Source: an uncultured Anaerolineae bacterium (GTDB lineage Bacteria > Chloroflexota > Anaerolineae > Aggregatilineales > Phototrophicaceae). Taken from it: a stretch of 64,000 bases of DNA. The stretch spans positions 21,080 to 85,079 of the forward strand of contig CALDYP010000024.1 of NCBI GenBank assembly GCA_937944445.1, written 5' to 3'. The first letter of the stretch is position 1, and every line of letters starts with the position of its first letter. Positions 17,106 through 25,732 of this stretch are shown here, piece after piece. The position numbers were made by a program, and so were the translations under genes. A model generated the notes under the pieces. The model did no database searches, was not told where the DNA came from, and saw only the letters and a program-made list of their open reading frames with translations.

Positions 17106-17215
17106 GAGTGGTTACCCTGTGTGTAGGCGCAGCCAAGTATGGAAAAGGCTAGCACACAACATTAAGAGAGGGGTAAGTGTTTGCAAGAACTAAGTGTACT
17201 GCGTTGTGGCTAGGA

Positions 17216-18193
17216 TCAAGCGTTGGCGCGTAGGGTGCTGCGCACGACCTCATCCACGATCACATCGGTGCTGATCTGGTCGGCTTGGCCGTCGAAGTTG
17301 CGCAGGATGCGATGGCGCAGGGCGGGGCGCGCGACCGCTTCCACGTCGTCGTAGGCCACGTTGAAGCGCTTTTCCAGCAGGGCGTTGACCTTCGCGCCGA
17401 TCATGAGCGCCTGCGCCCCGCGCGGCGACGCGCCCACCGCCACGTACTGCTTGACGAGCGGCGGCGCGGTCGGATGATCGGGGTGAGTTGAGACGATCAG
17501 GCGGGCGATGCTCTCTTTCAGGTGGCTGGCGACGGGGGTGCTAGCGGCCAACTGACGCATGGCCAGCACGCCGCGCGCGTCGATGACGTGTTGGGCGGTC
17601 GGCTGTTCGGTGCCGGTGGTGCGCTCAAGGATCGTCACCAGCTCGGCAGCGCTGGGGAAGGCAACTTGAATCTTGAACAAGAAGCGGTCAAGCTGGGCTT
17701 CGGGCAGCGGGTACGTCCCTTCCATCTCGATCGGGTTCTGCGTCGCCAAGACGAAGAACGGCTCCTCTAACGGGTAGCGCTGCCCAGCGACGGTGACGGT
17801 CTTCTCCTGCATCGCTTCGAGCATGGCCGATTGAGTCTTGGGGGTGGCGCGGTTGATCTCGTCGGCCAGCACGAGGTTGGCGAAGATCGGCCCCGGCTGA
17901 AAGCGGAAGCGCCGCCGCCCGTCGTCAGCTTCTTCAAGGATGTCCGTGCCGGTGATGTCGGCGGGCATCAGGTCGGGCGTGAACTGGATGCGCGAGAATT
18001 TAAGGTCGAGCGCGTCGGCGAAGGTGCGGATGAGCGAGGTTTTGCCCAAACCGGGGACGCCTTCCAGCAGCGCGTGCCGCCCTGCCAAGATACAGATCAG
18101 CACGCTGCGGACGACTTCCCGCTGCCCGACGATGACGCGGGCGACTTCAGCTTCAATGGCGGCGGCGCGGTCGAAAAATTCTTCGGGCTGCAT
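17216..18193 (-). CDS. MoxR-family AAA+ ATPase
   Basis: 325 residues. Walker A GVPGLGKT (45-52), Walker B LVLADEIN, sensor-1 FVLATQNP and the QSAMLEAMQEKTVTV insertion are the MoxR subfamily pattern. MoxR ATPases act as chaperones that mature partner complexes, usually with von Willebrand factor A or DUF58 proteins. Here the neighbours are instead an unknown 215-residue protein, 3 bp upstream, and a giant TPR protein before that. The tight spacing makes these three a likely functional set. The usual DUF58 and transglutaminase genes are missing on both sides. Confidence 0.93.
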   Translation of the reverse strand: MQPEEFFDRAAAIEAEVARVIVGQREVVRSVLICILAGRHALLEGVPGLGKTSLIRTFADALDLKFSRIQFTPDLMPADITGTDILEEADDGRRRFRFQPGPIFANLVLADEINRATPKTQSAMLEAMQEKTVTVAGQRYPLEEPFFVLATQNPIEMEGTYPLPEAQLDRFLFKIQVAFPSAAELVTILERTTGTEQPTAQHVIDARGVLAMRQLAASTPVASHLKESIARLIVSTHPDHPTAPPLVKQYVAVGASPRGAQALMIGAKVNALLEKRFNVAYDDVEAVARPALRHRILRNFDGQADQISTDVIVDEVVRSTLRANA

Positions 18194-18196
18194 CCT

Positions 18197-18844
18197 TCAT
18201 CCTTTGCTTGTGGTAAACAGACGGCAACGGGCTTGCAAGCTGCGCGCGGTGGCCAGCACGAGGCGGGTCATGACCTGCGCCATCGGGCAGGTGTAGACGC
18301 CGTCGGCCACCAACCAGCGCTGCCCGTCGCGCTCCACTAACAGCCCGACGCGCCCATAGAGCGTTGACACCGTGGCCACCTGCCACGCCACGCCGCCTGC
18401 AATGAACGGCTGCGGCAAGCTGGAGCGGTGCAAGCTGGCGGCGATGGCTTGGTCAAGCACGGCGGCGAGGTCGGGCGTTTGGCGCGCGCCCAGCAGCGCG
18501 TAAACGCACTGCCACAGCAGATCCGCAAAGCCGGCCACTGCAAACTCGGCTTGTTCGGGTGTGAGCTTGACCTGAGCGTTGAGGGCGGCAAGCGTCGCTT
18601 CAAAGGCGTCGATGGCGGTTTGGGCAGCGCGGCGCAGCGCGTCCTCGTCGGGCAGCGTCGTCAACGGGCGCAAGGCGTCCAAGATCGGCCCCCAGAAGTC
18701 GGCAAAGGTGACCCCGGCGGCGCTGCCCAGCCCGTCGAAGTCCTTCGGGGCGATCTGCGCAAGGCCGAAGCGCTCGTCCAGCCCATGCGCCGCGCGGAAC
18801 GCCGCCAGCGGAACCGCCTCACGCAGCGGCGGCAGCTCACTCAC
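18197..18844 (-). CDS. Unrecognised protein between the TPR and MoxR genes
   Basis: 215 residues, mostly helical with a short beta-rich C-terminal third (GGVAWQVATVSTLYGRVGLLVERDGQRWLVADGVYTCP). No signal peptide, membrane segment or catalytic motif is seen. Its ATG overlaps the end of the TPR gene by 8 bp and its stop is 3 bp before the MoxR start, so translation is probably coupled on both sides. It may be the client or adaptor of the MoxR ATPase; this is inferred from gene order alone. Confidence 0.8.
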   Translation of the reverse strand: MSELPPLREAVPLAAFRAAHGLDERFGLAQIAPKDFDGLGSAAGVTFADFWGPILDALRPLTTLPDEDALRRAAQTAIDAFEATLAALNAQVKLTPEQAEFAVAGFADLLWQCVYALLGARQTPDLAAVLDQAIAASLHRSSLPQPFIAGGVAWQVATVSTLYGRVGLLVERDGQRWLVADGVYTCPMAQVMTRLVLATARSLQARCRLFTTSKG

Positions 18845-21800
18845 TTTGAACTTGCTCCATAAACCACGCGATCAGCTTGGCCAGATCGGCGCGCGCCGGG
18901 AACAGGTCGCTGAGCACTTGGAGGTAAAAGCGCGGGGTGAGGACTTCCATCATGCGCTTGTCGGCCAGCAGCGGCAGGTATTGGCGCTGGGCGGCGTCAC
19001 TCTCCCCGTTGAAGGCGGCTGCCAGCGCGCGCATCCGTGCGATCAAGATCGGATCAGCGTCGGAGTGCGCTATGTGTTCCTCAAAGCGCGCCCATGACTC
19101 GTCGTAGAGCGCGGCGTCATTCGTCAAGCGGGCGTATACGGCTTTCCAGAACTCGCCGCACAAAGGCGCGCCCGCGTCCTCTTGCTCAACGGTCATCGAC
19201 AGGTCGATATGGCGCAGGAAGGCCGCGTCTTGCCGCAGCATGAGCGCTGCCAGCGCCAGCCAGTAGTTGGCCAGCGAACTGTCTCGATCCAACGCCCACG
19301 CCTGCGCAAAAGCCTCATAGGCGCGGTGTGGCTCGTTGAGGATGGTCAGCGCAAAGCCGCGCATCTCATGATAGTTGCGCTGGGTGGGCATCAAGCGGGC
19401 GGCGTGGGTGTACTGCTCAAGGGCTAAATCCCATGCGTCGATGTCAACGTAGATGTGCCCCAGCAAGTAGTAATGGCTGGCGTTATCGGGTTGCAGCTCT
19501 GTCGCTTGCATCAGGTCGATGATGGCCCGTCTGTAATCTCGCAAATGCTGATAGTTGGCCGCGCGCGCTTGATAGTTGAAGGGGTCGCGCGGGTTCAACT
19601 GGATGGCCTTAGTCAAATCCGCAATGGCCGACTCGTAGTCTTCCAAATCGCTGGAGATGACCGCCCGCCAATAGCGGTAAGTGTCTTTGTCTGGCTCAAG
19701 GCGGATGGCGGCGGTCAAGTCCGCCAGCGCGTCGCCGTAGTGACCTAAGCCGCGATGCCCCAACGCGCTGCTGAGGTAGCTTTCAGCGTTGCCCGGGTTC
19801 AGGGCGCGCGCGCGCTCGGCATCGGCGATGGATTCCTCAAGGCGCTCCAAATTGCGCAGGATGATCGCCCGTGAGTTGTAAACGTTGGGGTCATCGGGTT
19901 GTAAGTGGACGACAGTGTTGATGGCCTCAAGGGCGGCCTCGTGCTGGCCGCGCGCGCTGTAGACCAGCGTCAAGCCCATGTAGGCGTCGGCGTAAGTCGG
20001 GTTAGCTTTCACAGCTGCTTGATAATCGCTGAGCGCGTCATCTAGGTTGCCGAGGTGGCGATGGATGATCCCGCGCAGGTTGCGATTGTAGGGGTCGTTG
20101 GGGGCCAGCCTCACGGCCTCGTTGAGGTCTGGCAGGGCGCTCTCATAGTCGCCCAGCGTAACGTAAATCTGCCCGCGCATGTAGTAGTGGTCGTTGTCTT
20201 TAGGGGCGAGGCGGATGCACTCGGTGTAAGCGTCGAGCGCTTCGGCCAGTTCGCCCATGCGGCGGTTGATGGCCGCGCGCAGCGTGTAGTTGGCGGTGTC
20301 GCTCGGCTGTAGTTCAATGGCGCTTTCGATGTCGTGCAAAGCGCGCTCGTAGTCCTCAAGCGAGAGGTGCACTTTCGCCCGCAGGTAGAGCAGGTCGCCG
20401 TTGTGAGGGCGGCCTTCCAGCGCTTGGTTCAAGTCGGTGAGCGCTTCAAAGTAGCGGCTCATCTCGACGTAGATCTGAGCGCGCGCGTGCAGAAGATGGA
20501 GGCTGTTAGGCTGAATGTCCAGCGCGCGGTTCAACTCTTCAACCGCGCGTTCGGGCTGCTCGAGCGAGCGATAAGCCAGCGAGCGGCCAATGTACGGCTC
20601 GACGTAGTCGGGGTCAAGCTCAGTGGCGCGGTTATAATCGGCAATGGCCTCGTCATAGCGCCCCAAGTCGCGCAGGATGATCGCGCGCGCGTTGTAGACG
20701 GCGGCGTTGTCCGCATCTTGAGCCACGGCGCGATCCATCACGGCCAGCGCGTCCTCAACCTGACCCAGCGCGGCGTAGGCCATGCTCTGGCCGATGTAAT
20801 GGTCAAGCTCTTCGGGGCGCAGCTCGATGGCGCGGTTGTAGGCCTTCAGCGCGTCTTGATGCCGCCCCAACTTGCGGTACAGCATGCCCAACAGGTTGAA
20901 GTTGGCGCTGTCGCGCGGTTGGAAGGCCACCGCCCGCTCAAGGTCATGGGCGGCGGCCTGCATGTCGCCCAACTCGTAGTGAATCTGCCCGCGGGTGAAG
21001 TGGTGGTTGCCGTTGGCCGGCTCCAGCTGCAGCGCCTCGTCAATCGCCAGCAGCGCCTCAGCGTTGCGCCCGAGCGCGATCAGCGCCAGCGTCTTGCCAA
21101 CGCGGTAATCCGCTTCCTGTGGGTTCAAGCGGATGGCCTGCTCATAATCAGCCAGCGCGGCCTCGTGATCGCCCATGCGGCGGCGCAAAATGCCGCGGGT
21201 GTTGTAGGTGTTGGCCGAATTAGGTTGAAGATCGACCGCGCGGTTGAAAGCAGCCAGCGCCTCGTGTAAGCGATCCAACCCGCTGAGCGCCAGCCCATGC
21301 CCCACGTGGAAATCGGCTTCCATCGGGTTGAGGGCCAGCGCCTGCTCGTAATCCTCTAGCGCTTCTTCAAAGCGCGACATGCGCCGCAGGATGACCCCGC
21401 GCGCGTTGTAGTAGCTGGCATTTTTCGGCTGAAGCCGCACGGCCTCGCTGATCTGTTCCAGCGCGTGGCCCAGCCGCCCCAACGCCATGAGCGCCGCCGC
21501 GCTGCCGACGTAAAAATCTGCCTCGGCGGGCTTTAGCTCAATCGCGCGCAGGTAGTCCTGTTGGGCGCGGTTGAACTGGCCTTTGAAGCGGTAGATCATG
21601 GCGCGCACGTTGTAATGATAGGCGTCGGTGGGCTGCTGGCTGATGGCTGTGTTGACAGCGTCCAACGCGGCGTCATACGCGCCCATCCCATTGAGCGCCA
21701 GCGCCAACCCCACATGATAATCTGCCTCGCTGGGGTTGAGGGTGATGGCGCGTCGATAATCCGCGGCGGCCTCGTGAAAGCGGTTGAGGGTGCGCAGCAC

Positions 21801-22835
21801 AATCCCACGCATGTTGTAGTTGATGGGGTCGGTGGGTTGGCGTTGGATGGCCTCGTTCAGATCGGCCAGCGCCGCCGAGAAATTGCCCAAGTGCCGCTGA
21901 ATCTGCGCCCGCAGGTAGTAGGTGTCGCCGCTGCTGCTGTCGAGCGCCAGCGCGCTGTTGAGGTCACTCAACGCAGATTGATAATCCCCCAACACGTTGT
22001 AAGTGTGGCCGCGCCACAGATGATAGGTGGCGTTGGCAGGGTCGGTGTCGATGGCTGCGCTGAAGTCGGCCAGCGCGTCGCCGTACTCTTGCAGGCCATA
22101 AGCGGCGCGCCCCCGCCAGTAGAGGTGCGGCGCGGTGGGGTCTAGCTGAACAGCACGATCAAATGCGTCATAGGCGGGCTGGTAGCGAACGGCGTAAAAA
22201 TGCAGCGTGCCCACTTCAAAGAACATGGCCGCGTTCTCAGGATGTGCGGCGATCACCTGCGCGAGTTCTTGTTGGCTTTCTTCAATGCGCTGGAGCTTTT
22301 CGAGCAGCCGCGCATGCTGGACGCGCCAAAGCGGATTGCTCCCATCGTGTGTTAAGAGTAGGTCAATCAGGTTGAGCGCTTGCTCCCATTCGCCTGCGTT
22401 GACGTAGGCGAGAACGCGACGAGCATACAGCGCGATCAAGCGCGTCAGATACAGATCATGCTCTGGTTTGGCCCGCACCTCTTTTAACAGGATTTGACGG
22501 ATGGCCGGCGGGAATTCGTAGGCGTTGTTGGCGTTCAGCCGAACCGCTTTGGCATCCTGCATCCGCACGAGCAGCATTTGGTTGGCGTTGTGCGCGTCTG
22601 GCTGGTTGAGCAGCGCCCCCAGCACGGTCGCGTCAAACTCAGCCGGCACCGCGCAAGCGCGCATCGCCTCGGCCAGCTTAGGCTGCGTCTCAAGGATGGT
22701 CTCCCACTTGTCGATGAACTCGTTTAGCTCGAAAAGAGCTTGCGAGGGGGAAGGCGCGACAAGGTCGCTCAAGCGATCAGACGGATCATTGAGCGGGTCG
22801 CCAGCGGGTGGGGGGGCATCAGTCGGGTCAAACAT
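18837..22835 (-). CDS. Giant tetratricopeptide-repeat protein
   Basis: About 1332 residues, of which some 30 consecutive 34-residue TPR units occupy about residues 140-1230. From the seventh unit many repeats alternate between two types, one with YNxRGIxxR and one with ADxxVGxxLAL, so the array grew by duplication of TPR pairs (68-residue period). The N-terminal 130 residues are not TPR, and the C-terminal 100 are helical without repeats. The ATG at 22835 was chosen because the longer frame to 23102 would overlap the asparagine synthase gene by 190 bp. No export signal is visible. The protein should be a long superhelical scaffold. It precedes the unknown protein and MoxR, with an 8-bp overlap. 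Confidence 0.9.
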   Translation of the reverse strand: MFDPTDAPPPAGDPLNDPSDRLSDLVAPSPSQALFELNEFIDKWETILETQPKLAEAMRACAVPAEFDATVLGALLNQPDAHNANQMLLVRMQDAKAVRLNANNAYEFPPAIRQILLKEVRAKPEHDLYLTRLIALYARRVLAYVNAGEWEQALNLIDLLLTHDGSNPLWRVQHARLLEKLQRIEESQQELAQVIAAHPENAAMFFEVGTLHFYAVRYQPAYDAFDRAVQLDPTAPHLYWRGRAAYGLQEYGDALADFSAAIDTDPANATYHLWRGHTYNVLGDYQSALSDLNSALALDSSSGDTYYLRAQIQRHLGNFSAALADLNEAIQRQPTDPINYNMRGIVLRTLNRFHEAAADYRRAITLNPSEADYHVGLALALNGMGAYDAALDAVNTAISQQPTDAYHYNVRAMIYRFKGQFNRAQQDYLRAIELKPAEADFYVGSAAALMALGRLGHALEQISEAVRLQPKNASYYNARGVILRRMSRFEEALEDYEQALALNPMEADFHVGHGLALSGLDRLHEALAAFNRAVDLQPNSANTYNTRGILRRRMGDHEAALADYEQAIRLNPQEADYRVGKTLALIALGRNAEALLAIDEALQLEPANGNHHFTRGQIHYELGDMQAAAHDLERAVAFQPRDSANFNLLGMLYRKLGRHQDALKAYNRAIELRPEELDHYIGQSMAYAALGQVEDALAVMDRAVAQDADNAAVYNARAIILRDLGRYDEAIADYNRATELDPDYVEPYIGRSLAYRSLEQPERAVEELNRALDIQPNSLHLLHARAQIYVEMSRYFEALTDLNQALEGRPHNGDLLYLRAKVHLSLEDYERALHDIESAIELQPSDTANYTLRAAINRRMGELAEALDAYTECIRLAPKDNDHYYMRGQIYVTLGDYESALPDLNEAVRLAPNDPYNRNLRGIIHRHLGNLDDALSDYQAAVKANPTYADAYMGLTLVYSARGQHEAALEAINTVVHLQPDDPNVYNSRAIILRNLERLEESIADAERARALNPGNAESYLSSALGHRGLGHYGDALADLTAAIRLEPDKDTYRYWRAVISSDLEDYESAIADLTKAIQLNPRDPFNYQARAANYQHLRDYRRAIIDLMQATELQPDNASHYYLLGHIYVDIDAWDLALEQYTHAARLMPTQRNYHEMRGFALTILNEPHRAYEAFAQAWALDRDSSLANYWLALAALMLRQDAAFLRHIDLSMTVEQEDAGAPLCGEFWKAVYARLTNDAALYDESWARFEEHIAHSDADPILIARMRALAAAFNGESDAAQRQYLPLLADKRMMEVLTPRFYLQVLSDLFPARADLAKLIAWFMEQVQSE

Positions 22836-22912
22836 GGTCGGGCAGGGCACAATCCAAAGATAGCATCTTTTTATCTGCCATTGTACGCCAAACGAAGTCA
22901 ATATCAACCTTC

Positions 22913-24751
22913 TCAGACGGCCTCCATGCGCAGCCAAACTTCCAACGTCATCAGCGCCCACAAGCGGCGTGACTGATCGACTTGGCCGCGCTCGTGTTCC
23001 TCGATCAACCGCAGCGCCCACAGCGGGTCCATCACGTCGGCGAGGCGCGCCCCTGACCCCAACAGCAGATCGCGCACAAGGCGGCTGTCGCGGCGCAGCC
23101 ACGCCCCCAACGGCACGCCGAACCCGTGCTTAGGGCGGTCGACGATGTCGGCGGGCAGGTAGTCCTTCGCCAACTGCTTGAGCAGGTACTTGGTCGTCTT
23201 GCCGCGCAGCCGCAGGTTGAAGGGCACAGCAAAGGCCGCCTCGATCACCTCTTGATGGAGAAAGGGCGAACGCGCCTCTAAGCTGGCGGCCATGCTCATC
23301 CGATCGGTCTTGACGAGCAGATCGTGCGGCAGGTACGTGTGGAAGTTGTAGACCAGCGCGTCGGCTGGCTGATGGATCGTCTCTGGGTCGGCGTCGTTGA
23401 CGCCCGTGATCGACTTGACCTGCTCTCTTGTAAAAATGCGCACGTAGTCGAGGTAGGCGTGGTGCAGCGGTTGATGAGCGCTGTTGGCAAAGCGTTTGGC
23501 GCGTTTGACCGGGTCACGGTAGCTCGTTCCTTCGGGCAGCCATTCAAGCAGGGTTGATAGTTGGCCGATGCCTTTCGCCATGCCTTGCAAGCGTTTGAGC
23601 AGCGCCAGCGCGTAGAAGCGCTCATAGCCCGCGAACAGTTCATCGCCGCCGTCGCCCGTCAGCGCAACGGTCACATGGTCGCGCGTGAGCTTGCTGAGGA
23701 AGTACATCGGCAGAGCGCTGGCGTCAGCAAAGGGCTGATCATGGTGTTTGACCAGCGTCGGCAGCACGTCGAGCATGTCGGGCCTGACGGTGAACTCGGT
23801 GTGGCGCGTGCCGAGCAAGGCGGCCACGCGGCGGGCGTAGGGCGTCTCATCGAAGCTGTCATCGCCGGCAAAGCCGATGCTGAAGGTGTGGACGGGCTGG
23901 CGGCTGCGGCGCTGCATGAGCGCCACGATCAAGCTGCTGTCTACGCCGCCGCTGAGGAACGCCCCCAACGGCACATCAGCGATCATCGTCTGTTCGACGG
24001 CGTGTTCCAGCGCGGCTTTGACCTGCGGCAGGTAGTGCTCGACGCGGGCGTGGCGCTCGGCGGGCGCGTTCAGTGGGAGCTGCCAATAGCGCTGGAGCTT
24101 GGTCTCGTGCGGGGTGACGATCAGCGTGTGGGCGGGCGGCACGCTCTGCACGCCTTGATAGGCGGTCAGATGGTCAGGGAAGCAGCCGTGCGTGAGGTAG
24201 TAGGCCAACGCCTCTGGCTCGTGTAGGCGATGGCGGCGCGGCATCAGCGGGTGGGCGAGCAGCGCCTTGATCTCGCTGCCCCACAGCAGGCGCTCATCGG
24301 TCAGCGCGTAGTAGAGCGGCTTCTCACCGGTGATGTCGCGGGCGAGCACGAGGCGCTGTTCACGCGCATCCCACAGCGCAAAGGCGAACTGCCCGCGCAG
24401 GTGGCGCGGCGCGTCCACGCCGAACTCTTCGTAGAGGTGGACGATCGTCTCGCCATCGCCCCCTGTGCGGAACTGATGGCCGCGCCCGGCCAGTTCGCTT
24501 CGCAGCGCGCGGTAGTTGTAAATCTCTCCGTTGAAGGTCAGCGCGATCTGCTGATCTTCGTTGTAGAGGGGCTGATCACTGCCGGCAAGGTCGATGATGC
24601 TCAAGCGGCGCATCGCAAGGCCGACGTGCCCGCCTAGATACACGCCTTCGCCGTCTGGCCCGCGGTGCAGCAGCGTGTTGTTCATCGCGCGCAGCGCGCT
24701 CACGTCTGGCGCTTGGCCGCGTCGTTCAAAGATGCCGCAAATCCCGCACAT
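22913..24751 (-). CDS. asnB: Asparagine synthase (glutamine-hydrolysing)
   Basis: 612 residues. The N-terminal glutaminase domain begins MCGICGIF, with the nucleophile Cys2 exposed after Met removal. The synthetase domain has the SGGVDSS pyrophosphate loop and LTGDGGDELFAGYERFY. It makes asparagine from aspartate, glutamine and ATP, or amidates a cell-wall or capsule sugar/peptide as many AsnB paralogues do. The length is normal. It precedes the TPR gene in the same direction with a 77-bp gap, which may or may not contain a promoter. Confidence 0.95.
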   Translation of the reverse strand: MCGICGIFERRGQAPDVSALRAMNNTLLHRGPDGEGVYLGGHVGLAMRRLSIIDLAGSDQPLYNEDQQIALTFNGEIYNYRALRSELAGRGHQFRTGGDGETIVHLYEEFGVDAPRHLRGQFAFALWDAREQRLVLARDITGEKPLYYALTDERLLWGSEIKALLAHPLMPRRHRLHEPEALAYYLTHGCFPDHLTAYQGVQSVPPAHTLIVTPHETKLQRYWQLPLNAPAERHARVEHYLPQVKAALEHAVEQTMIADVPLGAFLSGGVDSSLIVALMQRRSRQPVHTFSIGFAGDDSFDETPYARRVAALLGTRHTEFTVRPDMLDVLPTLVKHHDQPFADASALPMYFLSKLTRDHVTVALTGDGGDELFAGYERFYALALLKRLQGMAKGIGQLSTLLEWLPEGTSYRDPVKRAKRFANSAHQPLHHAYLDYVRIFTREQVKSITGVNDADPETIHQPADALVYNFHTYLPHDLLVKTDRMSMAASLEARSPFLHQEVIEAAFAVPFNLRLRGKTTKYLLKQLAKDYLPADIVDRPKHGFGVPLGAWLRRDSRLVRDLLLGSGARLADVMDPLWALRLIEEHERGQVDQSRRLWALMTLEVWLRMEAV

Positions 24752-24814
24752 TGCCCCTCCGCTGGTAGACGTCCGCTAAGATAGCACAACCGCCCAGCGC
24801 AGGGCTATGGAGCG

Positions 24815-25501
24815 TCAATCAATCACGTGCGCATAGCCCGGATCGTTGACGACGGGCGTCGCGTTGGTGTAGTTGTTGACGCGCCGTGCCCAGTCGATCA
24901 CGTCCTGTGTGATCGGCGGGAAGGTGTTGAAGTGCATCGGGATGACGTGGCGCGGCTTCAGCAGTTTGATCGCCGCAATGCTGTCCTCGATGCCCATCGT
25001 GTACTTGTCCCCAATCGGGATGAAGGCGGCGTCCAAGTGCGGCTCGCCAATGAGCGCCATGTCGCCGAACAAGCCGGTGTCGCCTGCGAAGTAGAGCCGC
25101 TTGCCTGCAATGGTGATGATGAACCCCGTCGGCGTGCCGCCATAGGATCCATCCGGCAGGGAAGAAGTGTGGAAAGCGTGCGTCCACTTCACAGTGATGT
25201 AGTCGCCATAGTAGCTGCCGCCGATGTTGCCTTCCCATAGGTTCTGCACGCCCTGTTTGGCCAGCCAGCCGCAGATCTCAGGCGTGGAGAGCACCAGCGC
25301 GCCCGTGCGCTGGGCGATGGCCACCGTGTCGCCGACGTGGTCACCGTGCCCATGCGAGAGGAGGATCATATCCGCTGGGACTTCATCCGCCTTGACGGGC
25401 GCAAGCGGGTTGTTCGTCAGGAAAGGATCGGTCAACACGCTGCGCCCGTTGATCTCAAATAAGAACGCTGAATGTCCTAACCAAGTAAAAGAAAGCGTCA
25501 T
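24815..25501 (-). CDS. UPF0173-family metal-dependent hydrolase (MBL fold)
   Basis: 228 residues with the complete metal-binding set: LGHSAF near the start, HGHGDH (HxHxDH), FHTSS, GDTGLFGDM and IPMHFNTFP. This matches the UPF0173 subgroup of metallo-beta-lactamase-fold hydrolases, whose substrate is unknown. No signal peptide is visible. Compare the degenerate relative at 55820, which has lost part of this motif. It is followed by the asparagine synthase gene (63-bp gap) but need not share its function. Confidence 0.93.
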   Translation of the reverse strand: MTLSFTWLGHSAFLFEINGRSVLTDPFLTNNPLAPVKADEVPADMILLSHGHGDHVGDTVAIAQRTGALVLSTPEICGWLAKQGVQNLWEGNIGGSYYGDYITVKWTHAFHTSSLPDGSYGGTPTGFIITIAGKRLYFAGDTGLFGDMALIGEPHLDAAFIPIGDKYTMGIEDSIAAIKLLKPRHVIPMHFNTFPPITQDVIDWARRVNNYTNATPVVNDPGYAHVID

Positions 25502-25612
25502 GGCCCGTGCTCCATGCGGTTATTTTTCTGATAGCTCTTACTATACCGCAAATGGGCTGCTGGGGGCATCTCTCGGTTTGGGGATAAAAGATGACTGGGC
25601 CACGCCCGCTCA

Positions 25613-25711
25613 AGCGCTCGGCTGAGGCGCGCTCCCTGAAGGGGGCTTCAGCCGCGGGCGTTCTCTCTGCCGCGGGCGTGGCTCAGGCTGCCGAGCGCTC
25701 AAGCACTCGGC
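25613..25711 (+). repeat. Dispersed GCCGAG-hairpin repeat, copy 2
   Basis: Intergenic copy of the element also present at 8770-8828 (inverted) and 46595-46660. It contains a 22-nt near-palindrome at 25690-25711 (GCCGAGCGCT, CA, AGCACTCGGC) and, at 25613-25650, a half-hairpin followed by TGAGGCGCGCTCCCTGAAGG. It lies between the convergent-looking ends of the decarboxylase gene and the start of the UPF0173 gene, with no ORF of its own. Confidence 0.75.
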
Positions 25712-25732
25712 TTGGTGCTGTGCCGATTTGCT

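Noticed and set aside
15723..17126. 467-codon open frame on the plus strand
   Set aside because: It is antisense to the well-supported CRTAC1-family gene. The translation is low-complexity and has no domain, as expected from high-G+C DNA.
22836..23102. N-terminal extension of the giant TPR protein to 23102
   Set aside because: It would overlap asnB by 190 bp, is Arg/Pro-rich and has no ribosome-binding site. The start at 22835 removes the overlap.
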